From: Mesotaenium endlicherianum | Taxonomy: Eukaryota > Streptophyta > Zygnematophyceae > Zygnematales > Mesotaeniaceae | Reading direction: 5' to 3' | Length of the DNA stretch: 64,000 nt | NCBI GenBank assembly: GCA_009602735.1 | Contig: WELA01004867.1 | Coordinates: 185,684 to 249,683 of the forward strand | Shown: positions 54,552-64,000 of the stretch, one piece after another | Layout: every line of letters begins with the position of its first letter | Numbering within the stretch: position 1 is the stretch's first letter | Made by a program: the position numbers and the translations under genes | The notes under the pieces: model-generated | Databases searched by the model: none | What the model was told of the DNA's origin: nothing | What the model saw: the letters and a program-made list of their open reading frames with translations, nothing else

Positions 54552-55263
54552 GACGGGGTTTTCTGCTAGTATCGGGCATGCTAAGAGAAGGCGCATACTT
54601 GACTCTTCTCGTCATGTCATGGATCGTTGCGTTGGGGTGCTTGCTGCAGCCTCTGTCGTTCATTAAGAGGGGATGTTTGATGGGTACTTCATGATTTATT
54701 AGCCAATAACCCCTCCTTCGGCGCTGATGAAGGATGACTGCATGCGGGAAGTGGTGATCATAGCTGTGCGGATTTAGGCCATGGTAGGCATATGCACTAC
54801 GCTGCCACCTCGACGTACTGAGGCGCGCATGCAGCGCATTAGGTTGCTGAACCAGCTCAAGATTAGACACCATAGGAACAAGCCGTAGTGATTGCAGTTG
54901 CATCTGCCCTCTGATATACCGTACGGATTCCAATGGCCATGGTCAGCTTAATTTGTTCGGTACAATTCTGACATCCATTAATGACATCGCAGGAGACACA
55001 AGCAGGCAGCAGTAAGGTGTACTGAGCAGGAGTGATTGTGTAAGATGGTTTCTGTATTATATCCCAATACAAAGAGCCGCTAGTAGCGTCGCAAGTACGT
55101 AGCTCAAAAAACAATCCATTCAAACGCTTGCTGGAGCAATGATTGTGCATAGCGAAGTCGCACTCTGCCACTTGCTATGAAGAGCAGATGTTTTCCTTGA
55201 ACCATTTAGTACTTGACGCGTATGTACTGAGCCATTTTGCCGAGCACATTGAGAAGCTAGTGC
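54552..55263. other. Intergenic region between convergent genes
   Basis: 3' flanks of the CZIB homologue (plus) and of the unassigned minus-strand gene. Nothing else recognised. Confidence 0.45.
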
Positions 55264-57250
55264 TCAAGAAGGTTTCCACGACCTCACTCTCTCTGCTATT
55301 TGAGTCTCTACTTTGTGCCAGATCCCCTTCGCAAGATCCACAGCACTGTTGCTGCCAGGTGTACTTTGGTGCTGCTGCTCACCGTTGCCCCCTTGTGACA
55401 TGACCGGATCACCATGCGCCCCAGCTCCAGCTGACAGAGTGCCAGGTGGCGAGTGCATGCTGTGGGCCTTGGGCCGGATGAGGCCCCCAACCCAGCCCTC
55501 TGACGCGCCGTCTCCGTGGGAGCCAAACTGGCCTCCCGCCTTCTGATCACCGAGGCCACTCCCGATCTGCACGGGGCCTGGGCTCCCAAACGGCTGCTGC
55601 CTGCGAGGGAGCCACTTGGAGGTGATGCTGTATGAGCCCTGGAGCGTGGGGCGGGGGGCAATTGACGCGTCAGGGGACATAGCGAGACCGTTGTTGCAAG
55701 GGACTGCGTCGTCCCTGGCCTCCTCCCTTTCAGACGCTGCACTCCTCGCGTTTGCAGCCAAGGCTTCGCGCAGATTTGTGTGCACATCCCCAAGCACCGC
55801 GTCTCTTTTTGCGCTCGAGCCTGGTCCCCCCTGCTCAGCCCCCCCCTGCTGATGCAGTTGCTGACGCGTGTTCCTTCCCTCCCCTCGTCCTCGACCAAGG
55901 TGAGTTTGCTTGGACCCGCCACTTGGAGAGACTGGATACTTTGTGCCCGGCCTGGATCCAGGGAAGTGGCCCTCACCCAAACCGACACCTGTTCCAGGAG
56001 CTTCCAGCACTGCCACCTCAGCCGATGCCGCCACCTGTGGCCACGAGGAGAGCGTGAGGCTTTTACTTCGCCCATGCTTAGAAGTGGAGGAGGGCGAGGG
56101 CTCCGGGCGCACCAGCGTGACCCCCTGCGCTGCCAGCATGGCGGTGCGCATGCGCGTGTCCATGAAGCGCGGGTGCACCGCGCCCGGGTTGGCCGCAATT
56201 CTCATGTGGCGGAACACGGGCTCACAGCTCTCGCGCGCCAGCTCCGCACACTTGCCCTGCCACGCGTGCGGCCCCGTCAGTTCAGCCGGTCACCCACCTG
56301 GCTGCAGTTTTGGCATGGCTCCTCTCGGCCCTCAAGCCCGCATTACTTGAAAACGCACTTTCCCATTACACGGTGCCTTTTCTCCACACCCGCACATCCC
56401 ACACTCCCCCTTACACACACACATACGTACGCACACACGGAGATGCACATGCACATGCACTGATACACACTCACATGCGCACACACAAGAGCATGCGCGG
56501 GCACACACATACACGTGGCTGGGCTGCATCGTATACGTCACTCGAGATGCACGCCTGAGCGCGACTGTCAAGCACTTCACAAGGTTCTGTTGCACACTCT
56601 GCGGGATGTGGGCTCCTGCAGTCACCGCGCCAAAACGGCGGACCAGTTGCCCCACCAGGCAGGCAGCATGGCACCCTTGGAGCCAGGTCACACAGTCTGG
56701 CCATCGTGAGCCAATAAAAGAAGACACCTTGTACACACCCAAGAGGTGTCGAAGAAGATCCCATCCATCAGAAACTGACCTCAAGCCTGGAATCTTTCAG
56801 AGAGCAGACCCCCGTTTCTTTTTAAAGCACAGAAGCACAGGAGCACACAAGTGGCACAAGAAGCAGGAGCAGCTCATCCACCCCACACCACACACGGCAC
56901 CTCTATCAGCGAGGTGGCGGGTGAGCGGTCCACCACCACACCCTCTTGGCCCAATGCCAAGCTCTTCTGCGCAGCCTCGCGTTGCCACGTGCCAGTGCGG
57001 GGACACCATCGACAGCATCAGTCTACATCCTTCACAGTGCGCTAGAGCGTCCGAGTGGCCTGTCAGGGGGCAGCCACATGCACACCTTGGCAAGGGCCAG
57101 GCACGCTATCATCTCCTTCTCCTCGCACGCCTCCCGCTGCTTCTCCTCCTCCTCCACGCTCAGCCCGCTGCCGCCTGGCAGCAGCTTCTTCCACCAAGGG
57201 GGTGCGCACGCTCGCGACGCGTTCACGGAGCACCCCATCCTCGCGCCGGT
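55264..57250 (-). CDS. Unassigned multi-exon gene, last exon(s)
   Basis: Three segments on the minus strand look like exons. (1) 57086-57250, after a TGCAG acceptor and ending at GCCAAG/GTGTGC: MGCSVNASRACAPPWWKKLL and SVEEEEKQREACEEKEMIAC. (2) About 56547-56696, after GGCCAG: CVTWLQGCHAACLVGQLV, SVQQNLVKCLTVALRRASR. (3) About 55264-56256: KCAELARESCEPVFRHMRI, AANPGAVHPRFMDTRMRTAM, then a long Gly/Ser-rich, low-complexity tail ending DLAKGIWHKVETQIAERVRSW. The phases of (1) and (2) do not match directly, so an exon is missing or the borders are off. I do not recognise the family; no signal peptide or catalytic motif seen. Confidence 0.4.
56400..56514. repeat. CA-rich imperfect microsatellite
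   Basis: Imperfect CACA/TACA/GCACA tract inside a putative intron of the unassigned gene. Confidence 0.75.
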
Positions 57251-58071
57251 CTGCATTTTTATTCACACACCGACAGGAAAGCAGAGCGGTCCAATGAGCG
57301 TCGCAGCTAGCAGCTGCAGCAGCAAGAGCACAGTATGTGGGCGGCAGCTCGTTCAGCACAGCTCAGCGATCGCCAGGGGGAACACGACACATGGCGCACT
57401 TCCAGTCGCACACAGCACATCGGCTGGGCCGCCTTCCGTCCGGAAAAGTAGGGAGGCGCAGGCTGCCATTGAGAGAACAAGAGAGACAGCATGCTGCAAG
57501 CTTTGCAACAGCTGGCTCACTCGGCAGGTGACATGCGCAGACAGCCTCAGCCTGCGGGGAGCCTTGCCAAGGAAGGGAGAACTACTGTCTTGTCCGGACC
57601 TCTAGCGAGCGTCCGACAGCAGGCTCCCCGTCCTCAAGGGCGCAAACCCATTGCCGCCCAGAGCTATCCTGCGGGGTCAGGGTTCAGAGTGGAAGACTTG
57701 GGATTCCAGGTCCAGGCCTCAAGTTCTCGGATAAGGCTCTGGTTCCGACTGCAGGGTTTAAGATAGGGGATTTGGGGGAGCCAGAGCTCGGCGGGGAAGG
57801 GGAAACAGAAGGAGAAGGAAGGTGGGGGGGGGGGAGGGAGGGGGCGGTTTGAGGAGGTGGCAGAACGTGCACCCCTCCTTGGTGCTTCGCAAGAAGGGCA
57901 CAAGACTAAGGATGGCTCTTTAAAGATGGGTGATAAGGCGCATGTTCTTCTTCTAGGGGCCGGAGAGAATGAAGCTTCCTGAAAAAGGTGGTCTTCGTCT
58001 TCATCAGATACACATCGAGAGGTCAAAAAAAAGACGAGAAACAAAGCAATGACTTAATAGGCAATAAGGGA
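57251..58071. other. Non-coding stretch with homopurine run
   Basis: No convincing exon. Contains a purine-rich tract at about 57785-57850 (AAGGAAGGTGGGGGGGGGGG and on), potentially triplex- or quadruplex-prone. Confidence 0.4.
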
Positions 58072-58637
58072 TTACAGAAAGGAAGCAGAGAATAAGTAGA
58101 GAAAAGACAACGGGTGGGAGGGCAGGCGTGCCTCGCACTGTCCAATCAGCTTCGCCTCGGTGCTGCTCCAGGCGTGCTGCCAGGCGTCCTCGTCACGAAA
58201 CGCCAGTATATACCTGCCCTTCTCGGGCTCGTCGTTGCTGCCAGCTGGCACTGGGACCCTCAGCAGGGGCAGGATGGGATCGAATGCCACTGTGGTCTCA
58301 GAGGGGGACAGCTCGATTTTTGCCGGATCATCCTCCCCATCCTCTCTCTCCCTGGCCTTTCTTGCCCCCCTCCTTGCGTCTGCCTGGGAGTAGTTCACTT
58401 CGTCTTTGCCTGCAGCGGGGTGGCACACAGGAAGGGGTTAGGAAAAGGGACAGGAAAAAGTTCCAGGTGTAGCTGGAGTCAGTAATGGGGGGCTGTCACC
58501 AGAGGAGAAGAGAATGAGATACCTTCTGCTTCATGACTTGTTTCAGAACCTCTGGATTGCCGGGTTGCAGGCTCAGATATGAGAGGGTCTTGCTCAAGCA
58601 TTGATATAGGACAGCAGATTCCATTGGCCGCAGGCAT
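58072..58637 (-). CDS. Two-exon protein of unknown function (150 aa)
   Basis: Exon 1 is 58523-58637, from ATG at 58637 (MPAANGICCPISMLEQDPL) to a GTATCT donor; exon 2 is 58072-58409, after a CTGCAG acceptor; phases match (1/2). The protein has a charged linker (ARKAREREDGEDDPAKIEL), then VAFDPILPLLRVPVPAGSND and YILAFRDEDAWQHAWSSTE, ending QCEARLPSHPLSF. The AFRD..AW..AW..tE..L segment looks like a real conserved motif, but I cannot name the family. The last 15 residues may be an intron read-through, in which case the gene extends further left. No membrane segment or obvious targeting signal. Confidence 0.5.
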
Positions 58638-60312
58638 ACCCGGAAGGGTAGCGCGGGGGGTGGTGTAATAAAAAACGTGCGAGAGGAATTTCGTTTTGCA
58701 AGGGAGGTTGGGAGCTGGTCACACCTGGCAAGTCTGGTGGGCTGGCCATCACTGCTCTACGACTCTTTCATCAACAGAGTGGGCCCATCACCAACCATGA
58801 AGAAATGCGTCCCAAGAGCCTTGCTACCTACGTTTGAGATGAAGAAACGAGCAGCAGGTGTGCTCAAATATGATCTAGAGAGAGTTCCTAACCATGCATC
58901 TCTGATATGCGGCTGTAGAGAGCTTCTAAAATGAATCAAGCAGGATGGGAAAGCCGAAAATGAGCGGATAGATACAGGTATGCAAGAAGGGAGCATGCAA
59001 ACACTCGACAAAAGAAGCACTAAATCAGGAGAGCTAAATCAGGAGAGGTGTGGAGGGAGTTTCGCAGCACGAATTGCGACGCATGTAGAGCAATGTAGAG
59101 ATGAACTTGAGACTTTTGAAAAGGACAAAGCACGTGGTCCCCAATGTACCCCGTTGAGCTCAAGTGGACTACGACCAACGAACACTATCGTGGACTATTG
59201 CTTAGAGACACGTCTGGTATAGACCATGGTCAACGAATTTGCTTCACCTGGTCCAAGTGGGTCCAAGGACCACTTTGGAGGTTGACTGTTTTACTGCTGT
59301 TGACTTCCGCATCAAACAATTCTACAGACTGGCAGTCATGGCCAGTCACTGCAGTGGTAGCATTCTAAAGTCTATTGAGAAGAAATAGGGAGATTACACG
59401 TTAGATAAAATGGATTGAACACCAAAATAAATGAGTATTAAATAGTACCTCGTAGCGGATGCTTCACTCGCATAATATCTTCTTCCTCGAGTGTGCTTCT
59501 ATGTTGCCACATGCCAACGCATCAACAAGACGCATAAGACGAAGACGAAGACTACGTACTCAAATGGCAACAAGATGTTGAGCGATGTGATCATTCATGT
59601 CAACATGAATCCATGTGAGAATATACTAAAGTGTTTCATATTTCTTTCATTGCCTAGACATCAACGTGTTTCTCTCTTGAGATGACATATTTGTGTTGCA
59701 GCATAACAAGGATAACGTGCTTCACCGTGATCCTTGATAACCATGGTGGCGGATGTATATAGAGCATCTCGTAATTAGCATTTGCTTCTAAAGACAAACT
59801 TGACTGATTGCGTTGGCATCATCATCAAGTGAAATTTTCAAAGTAAAAATCATTTCACCAGAAAGAAGAAGCGGTATATACGTAGACGTCAAAAAGTACA
59901 AATTCAATGTGACCAGACACTCCGATTGATAATGTGATACATGCGCTTGCTCACAGAGGAAGATTGTCGTATTTCCTGAAATTGTTGTCTTTGCCAGTGG
60001 AACAATGAGTTTGTGGCTTACAAGTGTATCATGGCCTACTTGAGGAAAACCGAATCCGGATGCATGGGCTGAAGCTTAAGATGATGCACCTTTCATAATT
60101 GATGGGCACTACTTGCACAAATGTGATGGCATCTTCCATCGCATAAAGGATGCATTGGGTCTTGCAATGTATCTGTCAAGAAACAGCAGATAACCATCCA
60201 TGTGGCAACAAAGACCGGTAAATAATGAACACCGGAAAGTGAAAACCAGATCATTCTTCAGGGGCACAAAGAGCAGCTACATTAGAGAAACAACCAGGCC
60301 ACCCTGAGGTTT
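58638..60312. other. AT-rich island without a supported gene
   Basis: About 1.7 kb, poorer in GC than the genes on either side. Frames such as 58757-59020 (minus) and 58677-58934 (plus) are short, overlapping and without domains. It may be an old transposon remnant, but I found no terminal repeats or coding relics. Confidence 0.4.
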
Positions 60313-63300
60313 CTAAGCCCATCGCCGCCTGTCCTCATCAGCGTCCACAGGCGAATACCACTGGGGCAGGCCCACAGGGCTACTCAGCCGGTAGTTGAGC
60401 AAGATCTCCTCATCTTCTACTTCCCTGGTAGCCACGAGCACCAGCGTTCTGATCACAGCACCTGTCTTGATGCCCCACAGCCCCCTTTGAGAAGCACTTC
60501 TGCTGTCGCCAGCCGGCCCCTGTCTTGGGGAGTCCGAGTTGTGCACCCAAAGGAGGCCACTTCTCTCCAAGGCGTCGCCGCCCAATCCTCCGTCAAAGAT
60601 AGTGTTGGGGATGTAGGGACGCAGAAGAAATGTGTTTTCCACGACCGATGGACCCAACCCCGCCATCTGTGAGGGACCCCCGGACACAGCCGCTGCTTGC
60701 AGCACGTGCGCCGGAAGCGGCAGCGCCGCAGATGCCGAAAAAGGCGAGCTCGAGGAGAAGAAAGAAAGCGCCGAGGACGATGGAGAGGAGAGCGACGGAG
60801 GCGAGGGAGAGGAGGGAGAGGAGGGAGAGAAGGAGGGGAGGGCCGCCAGCGGGTAGAAGTCGAAGGCGCAGACCATCACGTTGGGCTTGCCGCCCTCTGC
60901 CGGGTGGTTGGCGAAGTGCGCCAGAGCCAGGGGGTTGCGGCGCTCGATATGCGCCGCCGTGCGAGCCAGCATCGCCGCCGCCGCCCGGTGCCCCTTTCCC
61001 ACTGCCAGCTCCAGCACCGTCCGCGGCCGGCTGCTGCTGCTGCTTCTCACCCTGCGGGAGGAGTTGCTGCTGCCCCTGGCTTCGTCCTCCTCCCCCCCGC
61101 GGTGTTTGAGCCCGTGGTGCAGAGTGCCTGCTCCCTCTTCCACCCCTGGATCCGCCTGCGCCCCTGAACCTCTCAGCCCCTCGATGCTCTGGCTACCACC
61201 ACTTCTTGCCCCGGCTCTCCCCCCTCTCTCGCCTAACCCATGAGTAGCAGCCTCGTCCCCTCCCTCTCCTCTCTCTGCCCCCGTCCTCTTCCTCCCCACA
61301 GCTTCCTTTCCCCCTCCCTCTCCCTCCTCCCCACCCCCATGCACTTCCGCTGCTCCACCTGTCCACTCCAGCCCCTGCATCTTCTCCACGTACCAGGCGT
61401 AGTCGTCAGACTCGAGCCCGCTCCACAGACGCGGGCGATCCCCGCCCCTCCCCCAGCTCTTGCCGTCGATCACCACGCCGTCGTAGCGCGACATGAGGTA
61501 CGGGTTGTCGCGGTCCACGCGCGGGTAGTCTGGCATGAACTTGTACTGCGCGGGCGCGTACACCACTCCCGGATACAGCGACAGCACGGTGCCGGGGCCG
61601 GCCCTGCCCGCGATGAACAGGCCCTCGCCCGCCTCCCTGTGGGGCACCAGCGAGGGCTTCAACTCCAGCGTGAACCCCAGCTTGCGCCTGAGAGCCAGTG
61701 AGACCTGCGCCAGCGTCAGGGGCGACGGCTGCCGCGGGGAGCTGCAGCACATGCGAACGGGGGGCAGAGTGGGGAGAGAGGTGTTAGCGTGCTGGGTGGT
61801 GGGTGAGTGAGGGGGGGCAACGCGGAAGAAGGGACAGAGCCCCCCCCCCCCACAGATACAACAACCAGCCAGAGGACGGGAACATCACTCAGCCCAACGG
61901 AAACACAAGCGCTCCCTTCTTCCAGTGCCACGGCGTGTACCCAAGCAGAAGAAGTGGATGCTCAACCCCTCAGCAACGAAGCGATCCTCCGAACTTCATC
62001 ACCCAAAGCACACTCGCGTGGCAGGTCTTGGATACTCCTATTGTCAGCTCTCGCGTCTACGTCCCCCCCCCTCCCCCCCCCCCAAGTCCCCACCGAGATG
62101 ATGACCCTACCAGGCCAGGAGGAAGGTTGTGCCCTCCAGGCCCCAGCACAAGCCGGAAGCCCGCACAGCCTTGCATGGCGACACATGCTAGTGAGCACAC
62201 AAGAAGTGCCTCTGACACAGGGAAGTGAACGAGCAAAAGAAGCACAACGAAGAGGATGCCTGGCGCACACCTGGTCAGAACGTCGTCAGCGGCGTCACTA
62301 CTGCTGCCACTTGGCGAGTCCCCTGCGACCGCAAAGCTGAGGCCGCTGCGCCTGCTCCTGCGTCCTCCAGCAGCCGCATGCACGCTGCCGCCTGGCATCC
62401 CAGTGCCCTCTGTGTCAGCCGGGGGCTTGCCCCCCGCATCTACGGCCTCCAGCTCACATATGCTCTGCAATCGTGATGAGAAAGGGAGCAGGGGAAGGCA
62501 AGGTGCAAGCTGCTTGTTAAACAATTGACGCTGGGGTACGTCATACATTTGAGATGTGCAATGGTCGTGCAGGGCTAGGGGCAGGGGTACGTGTGTGTAG
62601 CTCGCAGGGCCGCTTTCAGCTCCTGCCAACTGTCACTTTTGCATCCGGCCCTCCGTGAGCTGAGCTCAAGTCCAGCAACAGCCGCAGCACCAACCAACCC
62701 CGCTAGCACGCTCTAGCCCCAGTGCTGCACTCTGTTCCCTAGGAAGGCTCTTCTCTAGAGAAGCGTGAAACTACTTGGGCTCTGCCTTGGAAATGCATGC
62801 ATGCCGCTTGAAGACTTGAAAACGGGAATATGACGAGGTGCAGAGGAGGCAGGAGTGGGCTACATGCGTTCTCTTGTGCGCGCGCGCAAATGCAGCTGCA
62901 TCAAACGACGTCCAGGGCACGCGCAGAGGCAGTCGCCTGCTGCCGGCGGCCCGTGCGCACGCAGAGGCAGTCAAGGAACACCAGCACGAGTGGAGTACCA
63001 TGACCTCATATGCAGCCTGCCACTTCTTGCACGAGATGGACGATTGCCTCTCAAGTATGCTCCTTGACATCACTGCAGTAGCAAAGGAAAGCTGAGGTTG
63101 CCCAAACGCGTGTAGTGACTTTTCAGGATGCAGCATGCCACCAGGCCCGCACATACACATGTGAAGATATCTTGGCGCACTTCGTGTGTAACCAACACGC
63201 GCTGTACACGAGTGTGCGTTGCCCCACAATCCAGGCGGGTCAAGGAGAGGCAGCTTCCCCCTGTCTCCAGTGGCCGCTTATCGGTGCTGGTAGTGCTTGC

Positions 63301-63862
63301 CTGGATGCAACAGATCTTGACTCTCATGAGTTCGGTGGCAGTGCAAGTAGGCCTCTCTCAGGTATGTCCTCCTTGCCCCTTCCTCTAGGTTCTCAGGTTC
63401 TCGACATTCGATCCTGACTACCTTTGAGCACTGCCTTTCTCAATTCTCCTTTTCCCACAGTGCAGGCTTGTCGCCATCGCAGGCAGCAGCAGCCGCCAGC
63501 CCCAGCAGGGCACGTGTCGCCTTCCTCTTTCTACCACCCTTTTTTTTTCTCGACGGACATTCATAATCCGGCAGGACAAGGGAGAGACGGGTGACGGGCA
63601 GTGGAGGGTGCGGGGACACGGACACAGAAGAGGCGCTAAGATGTGCACGTGAGTGAGAGTGAAAAAGCCTGCATGCACCTGGAGCGAGCGCAGGATGTGC
63701 AACACCTGGCGGTGCACACTGGCCTGCACAGCTGCCTGCCGCTGCTCTTGGTCCAGCTGCCGTGCTTGGGCCTCTATGGTGGCGGCCGCTGCTGCCGCTG
63801 CCGACTGAGCCCCGCCTGCATCTGCCTGTGCCAGTACCTCGGGCCGCGCGGCATCGTGGTAG
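60313..63862 (-). CDS. SETD9-like SET-domain protein (5' end missing)
   Basis: Three 3' exons on the minus strand with matching phases: 63679-63862 (ends CTCCAG/GTG), 62271-62464, and 60313-61741 after a TGCTGCAG acceptor. The acceptor side of 63862 needs one leading base, so at least one more exon lies upstream, near or beyond the right edge. The SET domain is in the last exon: LGFTLELKPSLVPHREAGEG, FIAGRAGPGTVLSLYPGVVY, NPYLMSRYDGVVIDGKSWG, an NH motif in LAHFANHPAEGGKPNV, RTLVLVATREVEDEEILLNY. This order and spacing match SETD9-type proteins. Two low-complexity inserts (Gly/Glu/Arg-rich after EKMQGLEWTGG; Ser/Pro-rich after FYPLAALPSF) enlarge it greatly. Predicted methyltransferase; substrate unknown. 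Confidence 0.75.
61742..62270 (-). other. Intron of the SETD9-like gene
   Basis: GT at 62270-62269 and AG at 61743-61742 on the minus strand. Contains C-runs at about 61842-61852 and 62063-62083. Confidence 0.65.
62465..63678 (-). other. Intron of the SETD9-like gene
   Basis: 1.2-kb intron by the model above. It might hide a small exon; I could not support one. Confidence 0.5.
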
Positions 63863-63949
63863 CTGGAGCATTGATCGTGCCAAGACAAGAAAAGAAATGC
63901 CATCAGTGCATATCCCCACCCATACAGGGGAAGAGGCACCGTCTGCTAC

Positions 63950-63951
<2 letters not shown>

Positions 63952-64000
<49 letters not shown>
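63952..64000. repeat. GA microsatellite at window end
   Basis: Pure (GA)n for 49 bases, continuing past the window. It lies upstream of the last visible SETD9-like exon, so in an intron or 5' region of that gene. Confidence 0.95.

Noticed and set aside
56500-57310. Plus-strand frames rich in His, Pro and Thr over 55.3-57.6 kb
   Set aside because: They follow microsatellite and GC-rich sequence and oppose better minus-strand exon candidates.
58638-60312. A decayed DNA transposon in the AT-rich island
   Set aside because: Composition is suggestive, but no terminal repeats, target duplication or transposase-like residues could be found by eye.
1-64000. CRISPR arrays, bacterial operons, integrons or prophage
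   Set aside because: No regularly spaced short repeats, ribosome-binding sites or bacterial genes; introns and LTR elements show a eukaryotic nuclear origin.

Overview
The window looks like nuclear DNA of a streptophyte, my best guess being a charophyte alga of the Chara type (low confidence). Reasons: chromodomain-bearing Ty3/gypsy elements whose primer sites match or nearly match plant initiator tRNA-Met, GT-AG introns of about 0.2-1.6 kb, and a gene set (acid-sphingomyelinase-like phosphodiesterase, CZIB/DUF866, SETD9-like) that is not typical of angiosperms. No prokaryotic, CRISPR or organellar features were seen.

Left two thirds (1-40.2 kb) is a nest of LTR retrotransposons that can be peeled apart by LTR ends and 5-bp target duplications. 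Family I (LTR about 720 bp; gag-pol-chromodomain plus an extra 3' gene, 'ORF3') has copies B (16923-23772, minus), C (15122-31134, minus) and D (enters from the left edge, ends 14709, plus). Family II (LTR about 920 bp) has copies A (left edge to 4251, minus) and G (32239-40239, plus, TSD TAGTG). Family III is E (7272-13335, minus). Family IV is seen only as two solo LTRs (23974-24470, TSD CCCTA; 37112-37614, TSD TGACC). A and E sit inside D; B and one solo LTR sit inside C; the other solo LTR sits inside G. Every gag-pol copy is decayed by stops, frameshifts or deletions. C and D interrupt what looks like a minus-strand F-box/LRR host gene, pieces of which survive at 14710-15121 and 31135-32208; C lies 6 nt inside a predicted 73-nt intron.

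40.2-43.7 kb is transitional: a cluster of terminal-inverted-repeat ends (small DNA transposons, 40607-41640), then AT-rich sequence without a clear gene.

Right third (43.7-64 kb) is gene-bearing and more GC-rich. I could assemble an 11-exon membrane-anchored acid-sphingomyelinase-like phosphodiesterase (plus, 804 aa), a 3-exon CZIB/DUF866 zinc protein (plus, 178 aa), an unassigned multi-exon minus-strand gene (55.3-57.3 kb), a 2-exon 150-aa protein of unknown function (minus) and the 3' three exons of a SETD9-like SET-domain gene (minus) that runs off the right edge into a GA microsatellite. These genes show no obvious shared pathway.
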